Shown here piece by piece: positions 25,211-33,103 of a DNA stretch of 64,000 bases. Both the position numbers and the translations under genes were made by a program. The stretch comes from Sphingomonas kyeonggiensis (lineage in GTDB: Bacteria; Pseudomonadota; Alphaproteobacteria; Sphingomonadales; Sphingomonadaceae), in contig NZ_JAUSTJ010000003.1 of assembly GCF_030812785.1 (NCBI RefSeq), positions 372,001 to 436,000 of the forward strand, in the 5' to 3' direction. Below the pieces are notes generated by a model. The model saw nothing but the letters and a program-made list of their open reading frames with translations. It did no database searches and had not been told where the DNA came from. Each line of letters starts with the position of its first letter. Position 1 is the stretch's first letter.

Positions 25211-26206
25211 ATGCGGCAGAACGGCACAATCGGCCGGAACGGCATCGGCGAGCTGATGGCCGCCATCCAGCTTGCCGAGCGGCGCAGCTTCCGCGCGGCC
25301 GCGGACTATCTGGGCATCTCGCCCACCGCGCTGAGCAGCAATATCCGGGCGCTGGAGGACCGGCTGGGCGTGCGGCTGTTCAACCGGACCACGCGCAGCG
25401 TCTCGCTGACCGCCGCGGGCGCCGAGTTCATCGCGCGGGTGGCGCCGGCGCTCGCCGAGATCGAGCGTGCCGCCGAAGAAGCCGGCAGCCGCTCCGGCGC
25501 ACCTTCGGGCCTGCTGCGCATCAACAGCTCGGTGACCGGGGCGCATCAGGTCCTGGCCCCGGTGCTGCGCGATTTCAGCCGGCGCCATCCGCTGGTCTCG
25601 ATCGAGCTCACCACCGAGACGCGGCTCGTCGACATCGTGCTGAACGGATGCGACGCCGGCGTCCGGCTGGAGGAATCCGTCCCCGCCGACATGGTCGCGG
25701 TGCCGCTGCCCTTCGGCCTGGATTTCTGCGTGGTCGCCGCGCCGGCCTATCTGCGCGAACACCCCGCGCCGGGCGTTCCCGCGGATCTGCTGCACCATCG
25801 CTGCATCCGCTCGGTGCTGCCCGGCGGCGGGACCTATCGCTGGGAATTCGAGCGGGGCGGCGAAGCGCTCGCGCTCGACGTGCCCGGCAATCTCACCCTC
25901 GACAACCAGCTGCTGCTGTTCAAGGCCGCGATCGAGGGCATGGGGATCGCCTATATCGCGCGCTCGATCTGCAGCGATGCGATCGCGGCGGGACAGCTAT
26001 CGCTGCTCCTCGAGCCGTGGATGCCGAGATCCTCCCGGCTCTGCCTCTATTATCCGCACAACCGGAACACCTCCCCGGCACTACGCGCGCTGGTCGACAC
26101 GATCCGTGCCGCCGTTCTGGAACGGGAGGAGGAGCGGGGCATAGCTGCGCCGATAGAGGCGGTCGCCGAGCAGCCGGAGGATGGCGATGCGGAGCGGCCG
26201 CGGTAG
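25211..26206 (+). CDS. LysR-family transcriptional regulator
   Basis: A 331-residue regulator. HTH at about 14-70 (I-G-E-L-M-A-A-I-Q-L-A-E-R-R-S-F-R-A-A-A; Y-L-G-I-S-P-T-A-L-S-S-N-I-R-A-L-E; L-F-N-R-T-T-R-S-V-S-L-T). The substrate-binding domain occupies about 100-300. The C-terminal tail of about 35 residues is acidic and longer than usual for the family; it is encoded in a 126-bp antisense overlap with the monooxygenase gene. It is divergent from the SDR at 24328-25128 and probably activates that gene. The inducer is unknown. Confidence 0.9.
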   Translation: MRQNGTIGRNGIGELMAAIQLAERRSFRAAADYLGISPTALSSNIRALEDRLGVRLFNRTTRSVSLTAAGAEFIARVAPALAEIERAAEEAGSRSGAPSGLLRINSSVTGAHQVLAPVLRDFSRRHPLVSIELTTETRLVDIVLNGCDAGVRLEESVPADMVAVPLPFGLDFCVVAAPAYLREHPAPGVPADLLHHRCIRSVLPGGGTYRWEFERGGEALALDVPGNLTLDNQLLLFKAAIEGMGIAYIARSICSDAIAAGQLSLLLEPWMPRSSRLCLYYPHNRNTSPALRALVDTIRAAVLEREEERGIAAPIEAVAEQPEDGDAERPR

Positions 26207-27232
26207 CGACCGGGTCGAATCCCGCGCCCGGCATTGCTTCTGGACCCAGCGCACACGCTCCAGCCGCTGCCGGTTGAATTCGGCCAGCGCGGCGCGGAGA
26301 TCCTGCGCGCCGGCGAGGCAATCGGCGAGCACCAGCGCATCCTCGAACGCCATGCTGGCCCCCTGCGCCATGCTCGGCGAGCAGGCATGGGCGGCGTCGC
26401 CGACCAGCACCGCCGCCTCGTTGCTCCAGTCGCGCGCCGCGACTTCGCCCAGATAGCCCTTGTCGATCCGGTCGTCCGGCCCGAGCGCGGCGACGACCGG
26501 CGCGAGGGGTGCCGCGAAGCCGCCGAACAGGTCCTGCAGGTCCTGGCGATGGGTGGCCGGATGAGCGGGAAGCAGCACATTGTCCGCGTCTCCGTACAGA
26601 TAGAGCAGCCCGTCCTCTACCGGCACGCCGAGCAGCGCGCGGCGCTGGCCGAGCATCACCGTCCAGTGGCGCAAGCCGATGCGGTTCGGCACCAGCGTCC
26701 GCCAGCAGGTGCGCGGATAGATTTCGGGCGGCTCATATCCGAACAGCTGGGTGCGCGTTGCGGAGGTGAAGCCGTCGGCGCCGATGACCAAATCATAGAC
26801 AGCCTCGGCTCCGTCCGAGAAGGTCACCCGCGCCTTGTGATCCTCGATCGCGATAGCGTCGGTCCAGGTGCCGTAGCGGACCTGCGCCTCGACGCCCGAG
26901 CGGAGTATCCCGGTGAGCGATGCCCGGGTGAGCGACAGGCAGGGGCCGGCGCCTTCCCAGAAGCCGTCCACGTCCATGTCGTGCAGCGTGCCGCCGCCGA
27001 CATCGAGGATGGTCTGGCGCCGATTGTGCCAGGCGATGTCCGCCACCCGCTCGTCCAGCCCCAGTCCGCGCAGCGCGACCATGGCGTTGCCGGGCAGGAA
27101 CATGCCGGCCCCGCCGGTCAGGGGGCTCGGCGCGCGGTCGATGATGTCGAACGCGATGCCCCGGCGCTCGAATGCGCGGGCGAGTGCAAGGCCGGCGATG
27201 CCGGCGCCGATGATCAGAATATTCCTCGACAT
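26081..27232 (-). CDS. FAD-dependent monooxygenase (PHBH-type)
   Basis: A 383-residue flavoprotein hydroxylase. The N-terminal Rossmann motif is I-I-G-A-G-I-A-G-L-A-L-A at about residues 6-17; the DG motif is G-A-D-G-F-T-S-A-T-R; the GD motif is L-V-G-D-A-A-H-A-C-S-P-S-M-A-Q-G-A. These three are diagnostic for group A aromatic-ring or polyketide hydroxylases using NAD(P)H and O2. ATG at 27232 precedes the glycine-rich motif by the expected distance. It is the last gene of a minus-strand run (methyltransferase, hydrolase, SDR, monooxygenase), 67 bases after the SDR, and its 3' end overlaps the convergent lysR gene. Substrate unknown. Confidence 0.9.
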   Translation of the reverse strand: MSRNILIIGAGIAGLALARAFERRGIAFDIIDRAPSPLTGGAGMFLPGNAMVALRGLGLDERVADIAWHNRRQTILDVGGGTLHDMDVDGFWEGAGPCLSLTRASLTGILRSGVEAQVRYGTWTDAIAIEDHKARVTFSDGAEAVYDLVIGADGFTSATRTQLFGYEPPEIYPRTCWRTLVPNRIGLRHWTVMLGQRRALLGVPVEDGLLYLYGDADNVLLPAHPATHRQDLQDLFGGFAAPLAPVVAALGPDDRIDKGYLGEVAARDWSNEAAVLVGDAAHACSPSMAQGASMAFEDALVLADCLAGAQDLRAALAEFNRQRLERVRWVQKQCRARDSTRSLPRPLRIAILRLLGDRLYRRSYAPLLLPFQNGGTDRVDQRA

Positions 27233-27299
27233 GGGTACTCCTGGACGGCCGAAGCCGGAGAATGCGCTGCCTATGGCATATGGCGCGCACTGGTTGCGG

Positions 27300-28103
27300 T
27301 TAGACGGAGACGCCGCCATCGACCCGGATATGCGCGCCGGTAACATAGGCGGCGGCGTCGCTGCACAGGAACTCGATGACGCTTGCGACTTCCGCCACCT
27401 TGCCGAACCGGCCCATCGGGGTGCCGCGGCGTACCGTGTCATAGGCCCCGCCCAGCACCTGGCGGAGCAGGCCGGTCTCGACTCGCCCGGGCTGCACCGT
27501 ATTGATGGTGATGCCGCGCCCCGCCAGCTCGCGGGCCAGCCCGCGCGTCAATCCCGTCATCGCGGCCTTGGTCATCGTGTACGCCGCCTGGCCGGGATAG
27601 GGCATATAGTCGCTGCTGACGCTGCCGACATTGATGATCCGCCCGCCCGCCGGCATGTGCGGCAGGGCCTCGCGGATCGCGAGGAACGGCGCCTTCACGT
27701 TGACCGCCACCATTTCCTCGAGCGCGCCGAGATCATAGCTTTCGATCGCACCTGCACGGGCCAGCCCGGCATTGTTGACCAGCATATCGATGCGGCCGAA
27801 GCCTTCGATCAGTTCCCGGATACAGGCACGGGTCTCTTCCGCGGACCGCGCATCGACCCGCATCGCCATTGCCGTCCGCCCGGCGTCGAACAGCTCCCGT
27901 TCAAGCTCCCAGGCGGCATCGCGCGAGGCGAAATAGGTGAAGGCGACCGATGCTCCCTCCTCGGCGAACCTGCGCACGACCGCTGCGCCGATGCCGGTGC
28001 TGCCGCCGGTGACCAGCGCGATCTTGCCCGTGAAGCGCTGCTCGCGCCGGATCTCGCGCTTCGGGATGGTGAATTGTTCCGGATACGACATGCGCGGGTC
28101 CAT
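27300..28103 (-). CDS. Short-chain dehydrogenase/reductase
   Basis: A 267-residue cytosolic NAD(P)-dependent oxidoreductase. After an N-terminal extension of about 24 residues: T-G-G-S-T-G-I-G cofactor loop, N-N-A-G-L-A, catalytic Ser in N-V-G-S-V-S-S, and an intact Y-T-M-T-K (YxxxK). The C-terminal I-R-V-D-G-G-V is standard. It resembles FabG-like or 3-hydroxy/glucose dehydrogenase SDRs. Start choice is between 28103 and 28091 (both ATG in frame); neither has a clear ribosome-binding site. It lies between hydrolase and monooxygenase genes on the same strand, suggesting a shared pathway. Confidence 0.9.
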   Translation of the reverse strand: MDPRMSYPEQFTIPKREIRREQRFTGKIALVTGGSTGIGAAVVRRFAEEGASVAFTYFASRDAAWELERELFDAGRTAMAMRVDARSAEETRACIRELIEGFGRIDMLVNNAGLARAGAIESYDLGALEEMVAVNVKAPFLAIREALPHMPAGGRIINVGSVSSDYMPYPGQAAYTMTKAAMTGLTRGLARELAGRGITINTVQPGRVETGLLRQVLGGAYDTVRRGTPMGRFGKVAEVASVIEFLCSDAAAYVTGAHIRVDGGVSV

Positions 28104-28138
28104 TCGTTGCGGTGTGCAGGAGGAGGGAAGGCCGGCGA

Positions 28139-29017
28139 TCACCCGCCCAGGCCGAACCCCAGCACCGCCGCATTGAAACCATCGGCCTGCTCGAGATGGA
28201 TGAAATGCCCCGCATCCTGGAAGCGCAGGAACCGTGCGTCGGGCGCCAGCGAGGCGATGATCTCGCCATGGGCGGGCCCGCAGATGAAATCCTGCTCGCC
28301 CGCCAGCACCAGCGCCGGAACGCGCAGGCCGGGCAGCTCCGCCGTCACGTCGAACGGCGCACCGTCGCCGATCAGCAGGGTCGCGGTAATTGCGTCCCGG
28401 ATCGCTTCGAAATGCAGGTCGGGGCGGCGGAAATCGGCGAAATAGACGGGCAACAGGCGTTGCAGCACGTGGAGATAATCGGCGTCGCTGCGCATCGAGC
28501 CGAGGCTCTGCCATGCCGGCAGCACGTCCTCGGCCAGCGGATCGCCGGCGTGGCGGGCGGCGAAGGCTGCCGCATTCTGTCCCGCCGATGCGATGAACGC
28601 CCCGCCGGTAATCGCCGCGCTCGCATAGAGGATGATGCCCTTCAGCCGCTCCGGGTGCCGCAGCGCATGATGCTGCGCGACGAAGCCGCCATGCGAATGG
28701 CCGAGCAGCAGCGCGTCCTGCAGGTCGAGGGCATCGAACAAGGCGCCGAGCTGCTCGCTGTAGCGCGCGACGCTATAGCCTCCGGGATGCGAGGGCAGGC
28801 GGCCGGAAGCGCCCGTGCCGATCGGCTCCAGATACAGCATGGTGAAATGCTGCTCGAGCGCCGGCATGCGCAGATAGCGCCAGCCGATCCCCGGGCCGCC
28901 GGAATGGACGACGCATAGCGGCCCCCGCCCGGCAATAGTGTAGTCCTGCCGGACGCCCAGCAGGTCGATGGCATGCGCGCCGGGGCTGAGCAGCTCGGAT
29001 CGGGAATGGTCGGTCAT
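28139..29017 (-). CDS. Alpha/beta hydrolase (proline iminopeptidase/esterase type)
   Basis: A 292-residue cytosolic hydrolase. Oxyanion-region H-S-G-G-P-G at about 38-43, nucleophile Ser in G-H-S-H-G-G, acid in A-G-E-Q-D-F-I, and His in A-G-H-F-I-H-L-E, all in the standard order. The cap region (about 140-230) is Arg/Ala-rich. It would hydrolyse an ester, lactone, amide or C-C bond; the HSGGPG motif is shared with prolyl aminopeptidases, but the context (monooxygenase, SDR, methyltransferase) fits a small-molecule pathway better. It starts 10 bases after the methyltransferase stop. Confidence 0.88.
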   Translation of the reverse strand: MTDHSRSELLSPGAHAIDLLGVRQDYTIAGRGPLCVVHSGGPGIGWRYLRMPALEQHFTMLYLEPIGTGASGRLPSHPGGYSVARYSEQLGALFDALDLQDALLLGHSHGGFVAQHHALRHPERLKGIILYASAAITGGAFIASAGQNAAAFAARHAGDPLAEDVLPAWQSLGSMRSDADYLHVLQRLLPVYFADFRRPDLHFEAIRDAITATLLIGDGAPFDVTAELPGLRVPALVLAGEQDFICGPAHGEIIASLAPDARFLRFQDAGHFIHLEQADGFNAAVLGFGLGG

Positions 29018-29027
29018 CTACGCTTCC

Positions 29028-29927
29028 TCACAAACACGCCGGATGATCGGCATCCGGCAGGGAACTGGTCCTCGCCACCACGAAGGTCGCCACCGGGCCG
29101 CGGTCGACTTCGATGTCGCCAAAGCCTTCACGCGCGAGCATCGCAACAAGCTCGGCACTGTCGGTGATCTCGCCGCCGTTGCGCAGCGTGCGCAGTGCGG
29201 TGAACTCGGCGAGGAAAGGGTCCTGTGGCACCGTGTAGAGGCCGGCCACCAGAAAGGCGCCGGGGCGCGAGGCTGCGGCGATCCGAGCGATCGCCTCGCG
29301 CACCACCGCGCGCTGCAGGAACATGGTCGGCAGCCAGGCCAGGCTGTAGCGGGGCGTTGCCGGCAGATCGGCCACGTCGAGCAGGTCGATGCGGATGCGT
29401 GCGGCGAACGGGCTCGCAGCGACATTGCGTTCCGCGATGGCGAGTGCAGGCGGCCAGATGTCGATGCCATGCACCTCCAGCGCGGGACAGGCCTGCGCCG
29501 CGCGGAGCGCGATTGCGCCCACGCCGGTTCCAACGTCGAGGAAACGGCCGCGCAGGGCCTGCTTGAGCGGGGGGCGGGTCTCCGACAGCGCCAGGATCCG
29601 GTCGAACACGCTTGCCGAGGCCCGGCCCTGCGCCTGGAGTGTCTCCGGGTCGGTGATTTGCCAGCCAGGCCCGCGGGCGGGGTCGCGCAGCAATTCGCTG
29701 CCCTCCGCAAAGGCCATCGCGATCATGGTTTGCAGCCGCGGCAGCGCCGCCTCGGCCAGCGACGACGGTGCGATCCCGAGCGCGAGCCCGGCAGCCCGCG
29801 CGATCCGGTCGCGCATCTCCGTATCCATATCGGCGCGCGTGCGAAGCTTCAGGGCGGCGCCGATCGCTGCGAGCATGCGGACCGAACGGGCAAGCTCGGC
29901 CACCCGGGGCAAGGCCGATTCCGTCAT
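29028..29927 (-). CDS. SAM-dependent methyltransferase
   Basis: A 299-residue cytosolic methyltransferase. A helical N-terminal half (about 1-120) precedes motif I F-L-D-V-G-T-G-V-G-A-I-A at about 130-141, then V-H-G-I-D-I-W-P-P-A as motif II, D-L-L-D-V-A-D-L as motif III, and A-S-R-P-G-A-F-L-V. The helical N-terminal part resembles dimerisation regions of some O-methyltransferases. ATG at 29927 was chosen because the open frame upstream shows no similarity. It is the first gene of a minus-strand run whose other members are hydrolase, SDR and monooxygenase. Acceptor unknown. Confidence 0.82.
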   Translation of the reverse strand: MTESALPRVAELARSVRMLAAIGAALKLRTRADMDTEMRDRIARAAGLALGIAPSSLAEAALPRLQTMIAMAFAEGSELLRDPARGPGWQITDPETLQAQGRASASVFDRILALSETRPPLKQALRGRFLDVGTGVGAIALRAAQACPALEVHGIDIWPPALAIAERNVAASPFAARIRIDLLDVADLPATPRYSLAWLPTMFLQRAVVREAIARIAAASRPGAFLVAGLYTVPQDPFLAEFTALRTLRNGGEITDSAELVAMLAREGFGDIEVDRGPVATFVVARTSSLPDADHPACL

Positions 29928-30419
29928 CGCTGCCTGTTCCGAGCGACAGGCATCCTGGCCATCAACTTCCCGATCACATCCGGTCTCCGCGGCAACCCGC
30001 CCTGGCAGGCCATGTGGCGGAGACTGCGGCAAAGCGCCCGTTAGCTTGCGCGAGCGGTCGTTAGCGCAGCGCCGGCAGCACCCCGCTGACGGTCGCTAAC
30101 ATCGCATGCGCGTCGATAACGTGCCCCCGCCGTCGCCGGCTGGCTCCGCGGTGCAGCTATGAGGAGATCACCCGGCCCGTCCGCATCCCGCGGCTGCGCA
30201 GGACATCATCCGCATGGTGTCGACCGGCAACTTCTCGGCGGCGGCGAATGCCCCCGCTGCGGATTTCGAGTTGGAAGAAGCCGGGCTGGCCAACTGCCAT
30301 AGCCCAGGCGGGCGGCCCGGACGAACCGGATCGCGTGCTCCTGGGAAGCCGGAATCCGGCGGCCCAGGAGCTTGTGCGTCAGGGGTTTGGGGATCAGGGC
30401 CGCGTTTCCGATTCTCCAC
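29928..30419. other. 492-bp intergenic region with GTTAGC repeats
   Basis: No convincing gene is present. CGTTAGC occurs at 30039-30045 and 30059-30065 (20-base spacing, two helical turns), and the inverted form GCTAAC occurs at 30095-30100, a possible regulator-binding cluster upstream of the methyltransferase. Around 30205-30280 a plus-strand frame reads D-I-I-R-M-V-S-T-G-N-F-S-A-A-A, similar to the N-terminus of LysR proteins but not continuing into an HTH; it may be a decayed remnant or chance. The rest shows nothing identifiable. Confidence 0.4.
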
Positions 30420-32726
30420 TCACCACTGGAAGCGCAGTGATCCGATCACGGTCCGTCCCGCGCCATAATAGCAGCTGTTGCTGAACGGGCAGGCGGAGAT
30501 GTAGCTCTTGTCGAACAGGTTCGACGCATTGAGCGCCAGCGAGGAGCCCCGCAGCGCCGGCGTCGCCTTGCCGAGATCATAGCCGAGCATCGCATCGACC
30601 AGGGTGAAGCTCTCGGTCGTGAAGCGTTCGAAGGTCGTGACGTTGCTGACCACCTTATAGGCGGTGGTGCCGTCCGATCCGCCGACATAGCGGACGCCGA
30701 GACCGGCCTTCAATCCGCTCAGCGGACCGGCGATGCGTCCGCTCTTTCCGAAATCATAGGAGAGGAAGGTCGAGGCGGTCCATTCGGGCGTACCGAGCTG
30801 GCGGGTCCCGGTGGTGGTCGGCGTGCCGCTGTTGGTCGCGGTCGGCGCGACGGCGGGCGCGCCCTGGGTGATGATCGCGTCGGTATAGGCGGCGGCGGCC
30901 ACCACGTCGAAGCCCGGAGTCACTTCGCCGCGACCCTCGAATTCGAGGCCGCGCACGCGCACCTCGCCGATCTGGATCTGCGCGGTCGAGGGGATGCCGT
31001 TGGTCCCGGCCCGCGGATCGCCCACCGGCACCTTCTGGCGGCGCAGGTCATAGGCCGAGACGGTGAACAGCGCATTGGTGCCGCGCGGCTGGTACTTGAT
31101 GCCCGCCTCATACTGGCGCCCGGTGACCGGATCGAACGGCACGCCGTCCCAGGTGGTGCCGGTCTGCGGCTCGAACGATTCCGAATAGCTGATATAGGGC
31201 GAGACCCCGAACGGCAGCTCGTACAGCGCGCCCAACCGGCCGGTGAACGCGGTCTGGCTGAACGGCGTCATCGCATTGTTGCGCTTGTTGAGCGTCGTCT
31301 GGTCGTACCAGTCATAGCGCCCGCTCGCGATCAGCTGGAGCCGGCCGATCGCGATCTGGTCCTGCAGATAGACGCCGACCTGATCGCGCTTGCTGTAGCT
31401 GTTGGTATAGGCGCCGGACAGCTGGGTCAGGTCGAAGCTCGGCAGCGTGCCGCCATAGACCGGGTTGAACAGGTTGAGGTTGGGAATGCTGGTGACCGGA
31501 TTGGCCGTCACGCCGGTGTTGAACTGCTGGAAATTCTCGCCCGCGATGTGCTGATAGTCGATGCCCGCCAGCACATTGTGCCTGAGCGGCCCGGTCTCGA
31601 ACTTGGCGTTGAAGCTGTTGTCGAGCGTCAGCGTGTCGAAATTCTCGTCCGCGCCGCCGCCGCCGCGGATGATCGTCGAATAATCGGTGTTGCGGTTCAC
31701 GCCCGTGCCCGTCGTCGCGAAGCCTGCGACATAGAGCTGGCGATAGCTCAGCCAGTTGTTCTGGAAGCGCGCGCTTGAGCGGAACGACAGGTGCGCGTTG
31801 AAATCGTGGCGGAACAGCGCCTCGATCGACTTGGCGCGGTGGTCGTAGCGCTCATAGCCGGGATCGCCGGTATTGATGTCGCGCGGCAGCTTGCCATTGG
31901 GGTTGGGCAGCACCGAGCCATAGGCGGACACGCCCGAATAGCCGCCGCCGCTCGGCGAGCGCTGATAGGATGCGATCAGCGTCAGGCTGGTCGCATCGTC
32001 GGGCGCGAAGGTCAGCATCGGGCTGACATGATAGCGCTCGGAGAAGGTGCCGCGGGTCAGCCCGTCGCCCTTCTGCCAGCCGCCGACGATGCGGGCGAGC
32101 CAGCGCCCGTCGCCATCGAGCGGCTGGTTGACATCGGCCACCGCGCGGATCGTGTCGTAATTGCCCAGCTGCAGCTCGAACCGGCCGGATGCGGTCTTTT
32201 CGGGCATCTTGCTGGTCAGGTTGACCAGGCCGCCCGGCGTCGAGTTGCCGTACAGCACCGATGCCGGGCCCTTGACCACATCGATATGGTCGATGCGGTT
32301 GAAGTCGATCTGCGGCGTCGAATAGGGGCCTGCGAGCAGGCGCATGCCGTCGAGATACACGCCCGGCGCGAAGCCGCGCAGGATCAGCTGGTCGTAGCGC
32401 GTGACCATGCCGCCGCGCTGGTTGGCCGCGACGCCCGCGACATAGCCGAGCGCCTGGTTGATCGACAGCGCGTTGCGCCGGACCAGCTCGTCATTGTCGA
32501 TCACCGTGATGGTCTGCGGCGTCTCCATCAGCGGCGTGTCGGTCTTGGTGCCCGAACCGGTTTGCTTCTCGCGCAGGCCCGTCACCAGGATCGTCGAATC
32601 CTGCGCCTTGTCGTCCTCCGGTCCATCCTCGGCATGGGCCGGTGCGGGAAGGAGCGCCAGCGCCGGCACCAGCGCCGAATGCATCAGGAACCCACGGAAC
32701 AGCGAGCGACGGAAACTACCGGCCAC
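30420..32726 (-). CDS. TonB-dependent siderophore receptor
   Basis: A 768-residue outer-membrane receptor of the FhuA/FpvA-like group. Signal peptide ends near P-A-H-A-E-D; TonB box region I-L-V-T-G-L; plug about 65-190 with P-L-M-E-T-P-Q-T-I-T-V-I-D, R-G-F-A-P-G-V-Y-L-D-G-M-R, and V-K-G-P-A-S-V-L-Y-G-N-S-T-P-G-G-L-V-N, all siderophore-receptor signatures. The barrel ends with V-I-G-S-L-R-F-Q-W. The GTG start at 32726 follows AAAGGGGG by about 5 bases; an ATG 16 codons in would give a shorter signal peptide. A Fur-box-like sequence overlaps the promoter region, and the divergent genes encode inner-membrane iron-uptake proteins. Confidence 0.93.
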   Translation of the reverse strand: MAGSFRRSLFRGFLMHSALVPALALLPAPAHAEDGPEDDKAQDSTILVTGLREKQTGSGTKTDTPLMETPQTITVIDNDELVRRNALSINQALGYVAGVAANQRGGMVTRYDQLILRGFAPGVYLDGMRLLAGPYSTPQIDFNRIDHIDVVKGPASVLYGNSTPGGLVNLTSKMPEKTASGRFELQLGNYDTIRAVADVNQPLDGDGRWLARIVGGWQKGDGLTRGTFSERYHVSPMLTFAPDDATSLTLIASYQRSPSGGGYSGVSAYGSVLPNPNGKLPRDINTGDPGYERYDHRAKSIEALFRHDFNAHLSFRSSARFQNNWLSYRQLYVAGFATTGTGVNRNTDYSTIIRGGGGADENFDTLTLDNSFNAKFETGPLRHNVLAGIDYQHIAGENFQQFNTGVTANPVTSIPNLNLFNPVYGGTLPSFDLTQLSGAYTNSYSKRDQVGVYLQDQIAIGRLQLIASGRYDWYDQTTLNKRNNAMTPFSQTAFTGRLGALYELPFGVSPYISYSESFEPQTGTTWDGVPFDPVTGRQYEAGIKYQPRGTNALFTVSAYDLRRQKVPVGDPRAGTNGIPSTAQIQIGEVRVRGLEFEGRGEVTPGFDVVAAAAYTDAIITQGAPAVAPTATNSGTPTTTGTRQLGTPEWTASTFLSYDFGKSGRIAGPLSGLKAGLGVRYVGGSDGTTAYKVVSNVTTFERFTTESFTLVDAMLGYDLGKATPALRGSSLALNASNLFDKSYISACPFSNSCYYGAGRTVIGSLRFQW

Positions 32727-32744
32727 AAAACCCCCTTTATTATT

Positions 32745-32763
32745 GATAACGATTCGCAATTGC
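32745..32763. promoter_or_regulatory. Fur box-like operator
   Basis: On the minus strand this 19-mer reads GCAATTGCGAATCGTTATC, matching 13 of 19 positions of the classical Fur consensus. It lies 18 bases before the siderophore receptor start and 49 bases before the divergent DUF3649 gene, so one site could repress both under iron sufficiency. Confidence 0.75.
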
Positions 32764-32812
32764 TGCTAGGGGCGATCTGCAGCCGATGCAAGACGGGAAA
32801 AGGGGGATCGGA

Positions 32813-33103
32813 ATGGCGAGTGCCCAGGATGCCGGGCGGGGATGGTCGATGGCCGGGCGCTGTCTGACCGCGCTGGTCGGCGGCTATGCCGCGGCGGCGG
32901 GTCTGGCGACGCTGCTCGCCCGTCTGCTGCCGGTCGCACGGGTCGAGGCGACCGCCTGGGGAATGATCCTTTCCTTCCTGTTCTATGCCGCGTTCGGGCT
33001 ATGGGCGTTCCACGAGCCGCGGCTCGCGCGCGTCGCCGGCGTTATCTGGGGCATTGCCATCGTCACGGGTGGCGCTGCGCTGCTGCTGGGAGTCCGGCCG
33101 TGA
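32813..33103 (+). CDS. DUF3649-type small inner-membrane protein (iron uptake)
   Basis: A 96-residue membrane protein with three hydrophobic helices: about 21-38 (C-L-T-A-L-V-G-G-Y-A-A-A-A-G), 50-70 (W-G-M-I-L-S-F-L-F-Y-A-A-F-G-L-W-A-F) and 78-94 (V-A-G-V-I-W-G-I-A-I-V-T-G-G-A). Size and pattern fit DUF3649, found next to PepSY and siderophore-receptor genes. ATG 32813 was chosen for its AGGGGGAT ribosome-binding site; an in-frame start 9 codons upstream lacks one. Its stop overlaps the next GTG start. Its exact role in iron import is undefined. Confidence 0.8.
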   Translation: MASAQDAGRGWSMAGRCLTALVGGYAAAAGLATLLARLLPVARVEATAWGMILSFLFYAAFGLWAFHEPRLARVAGVIWGIAIVTGGAALLLGVRP

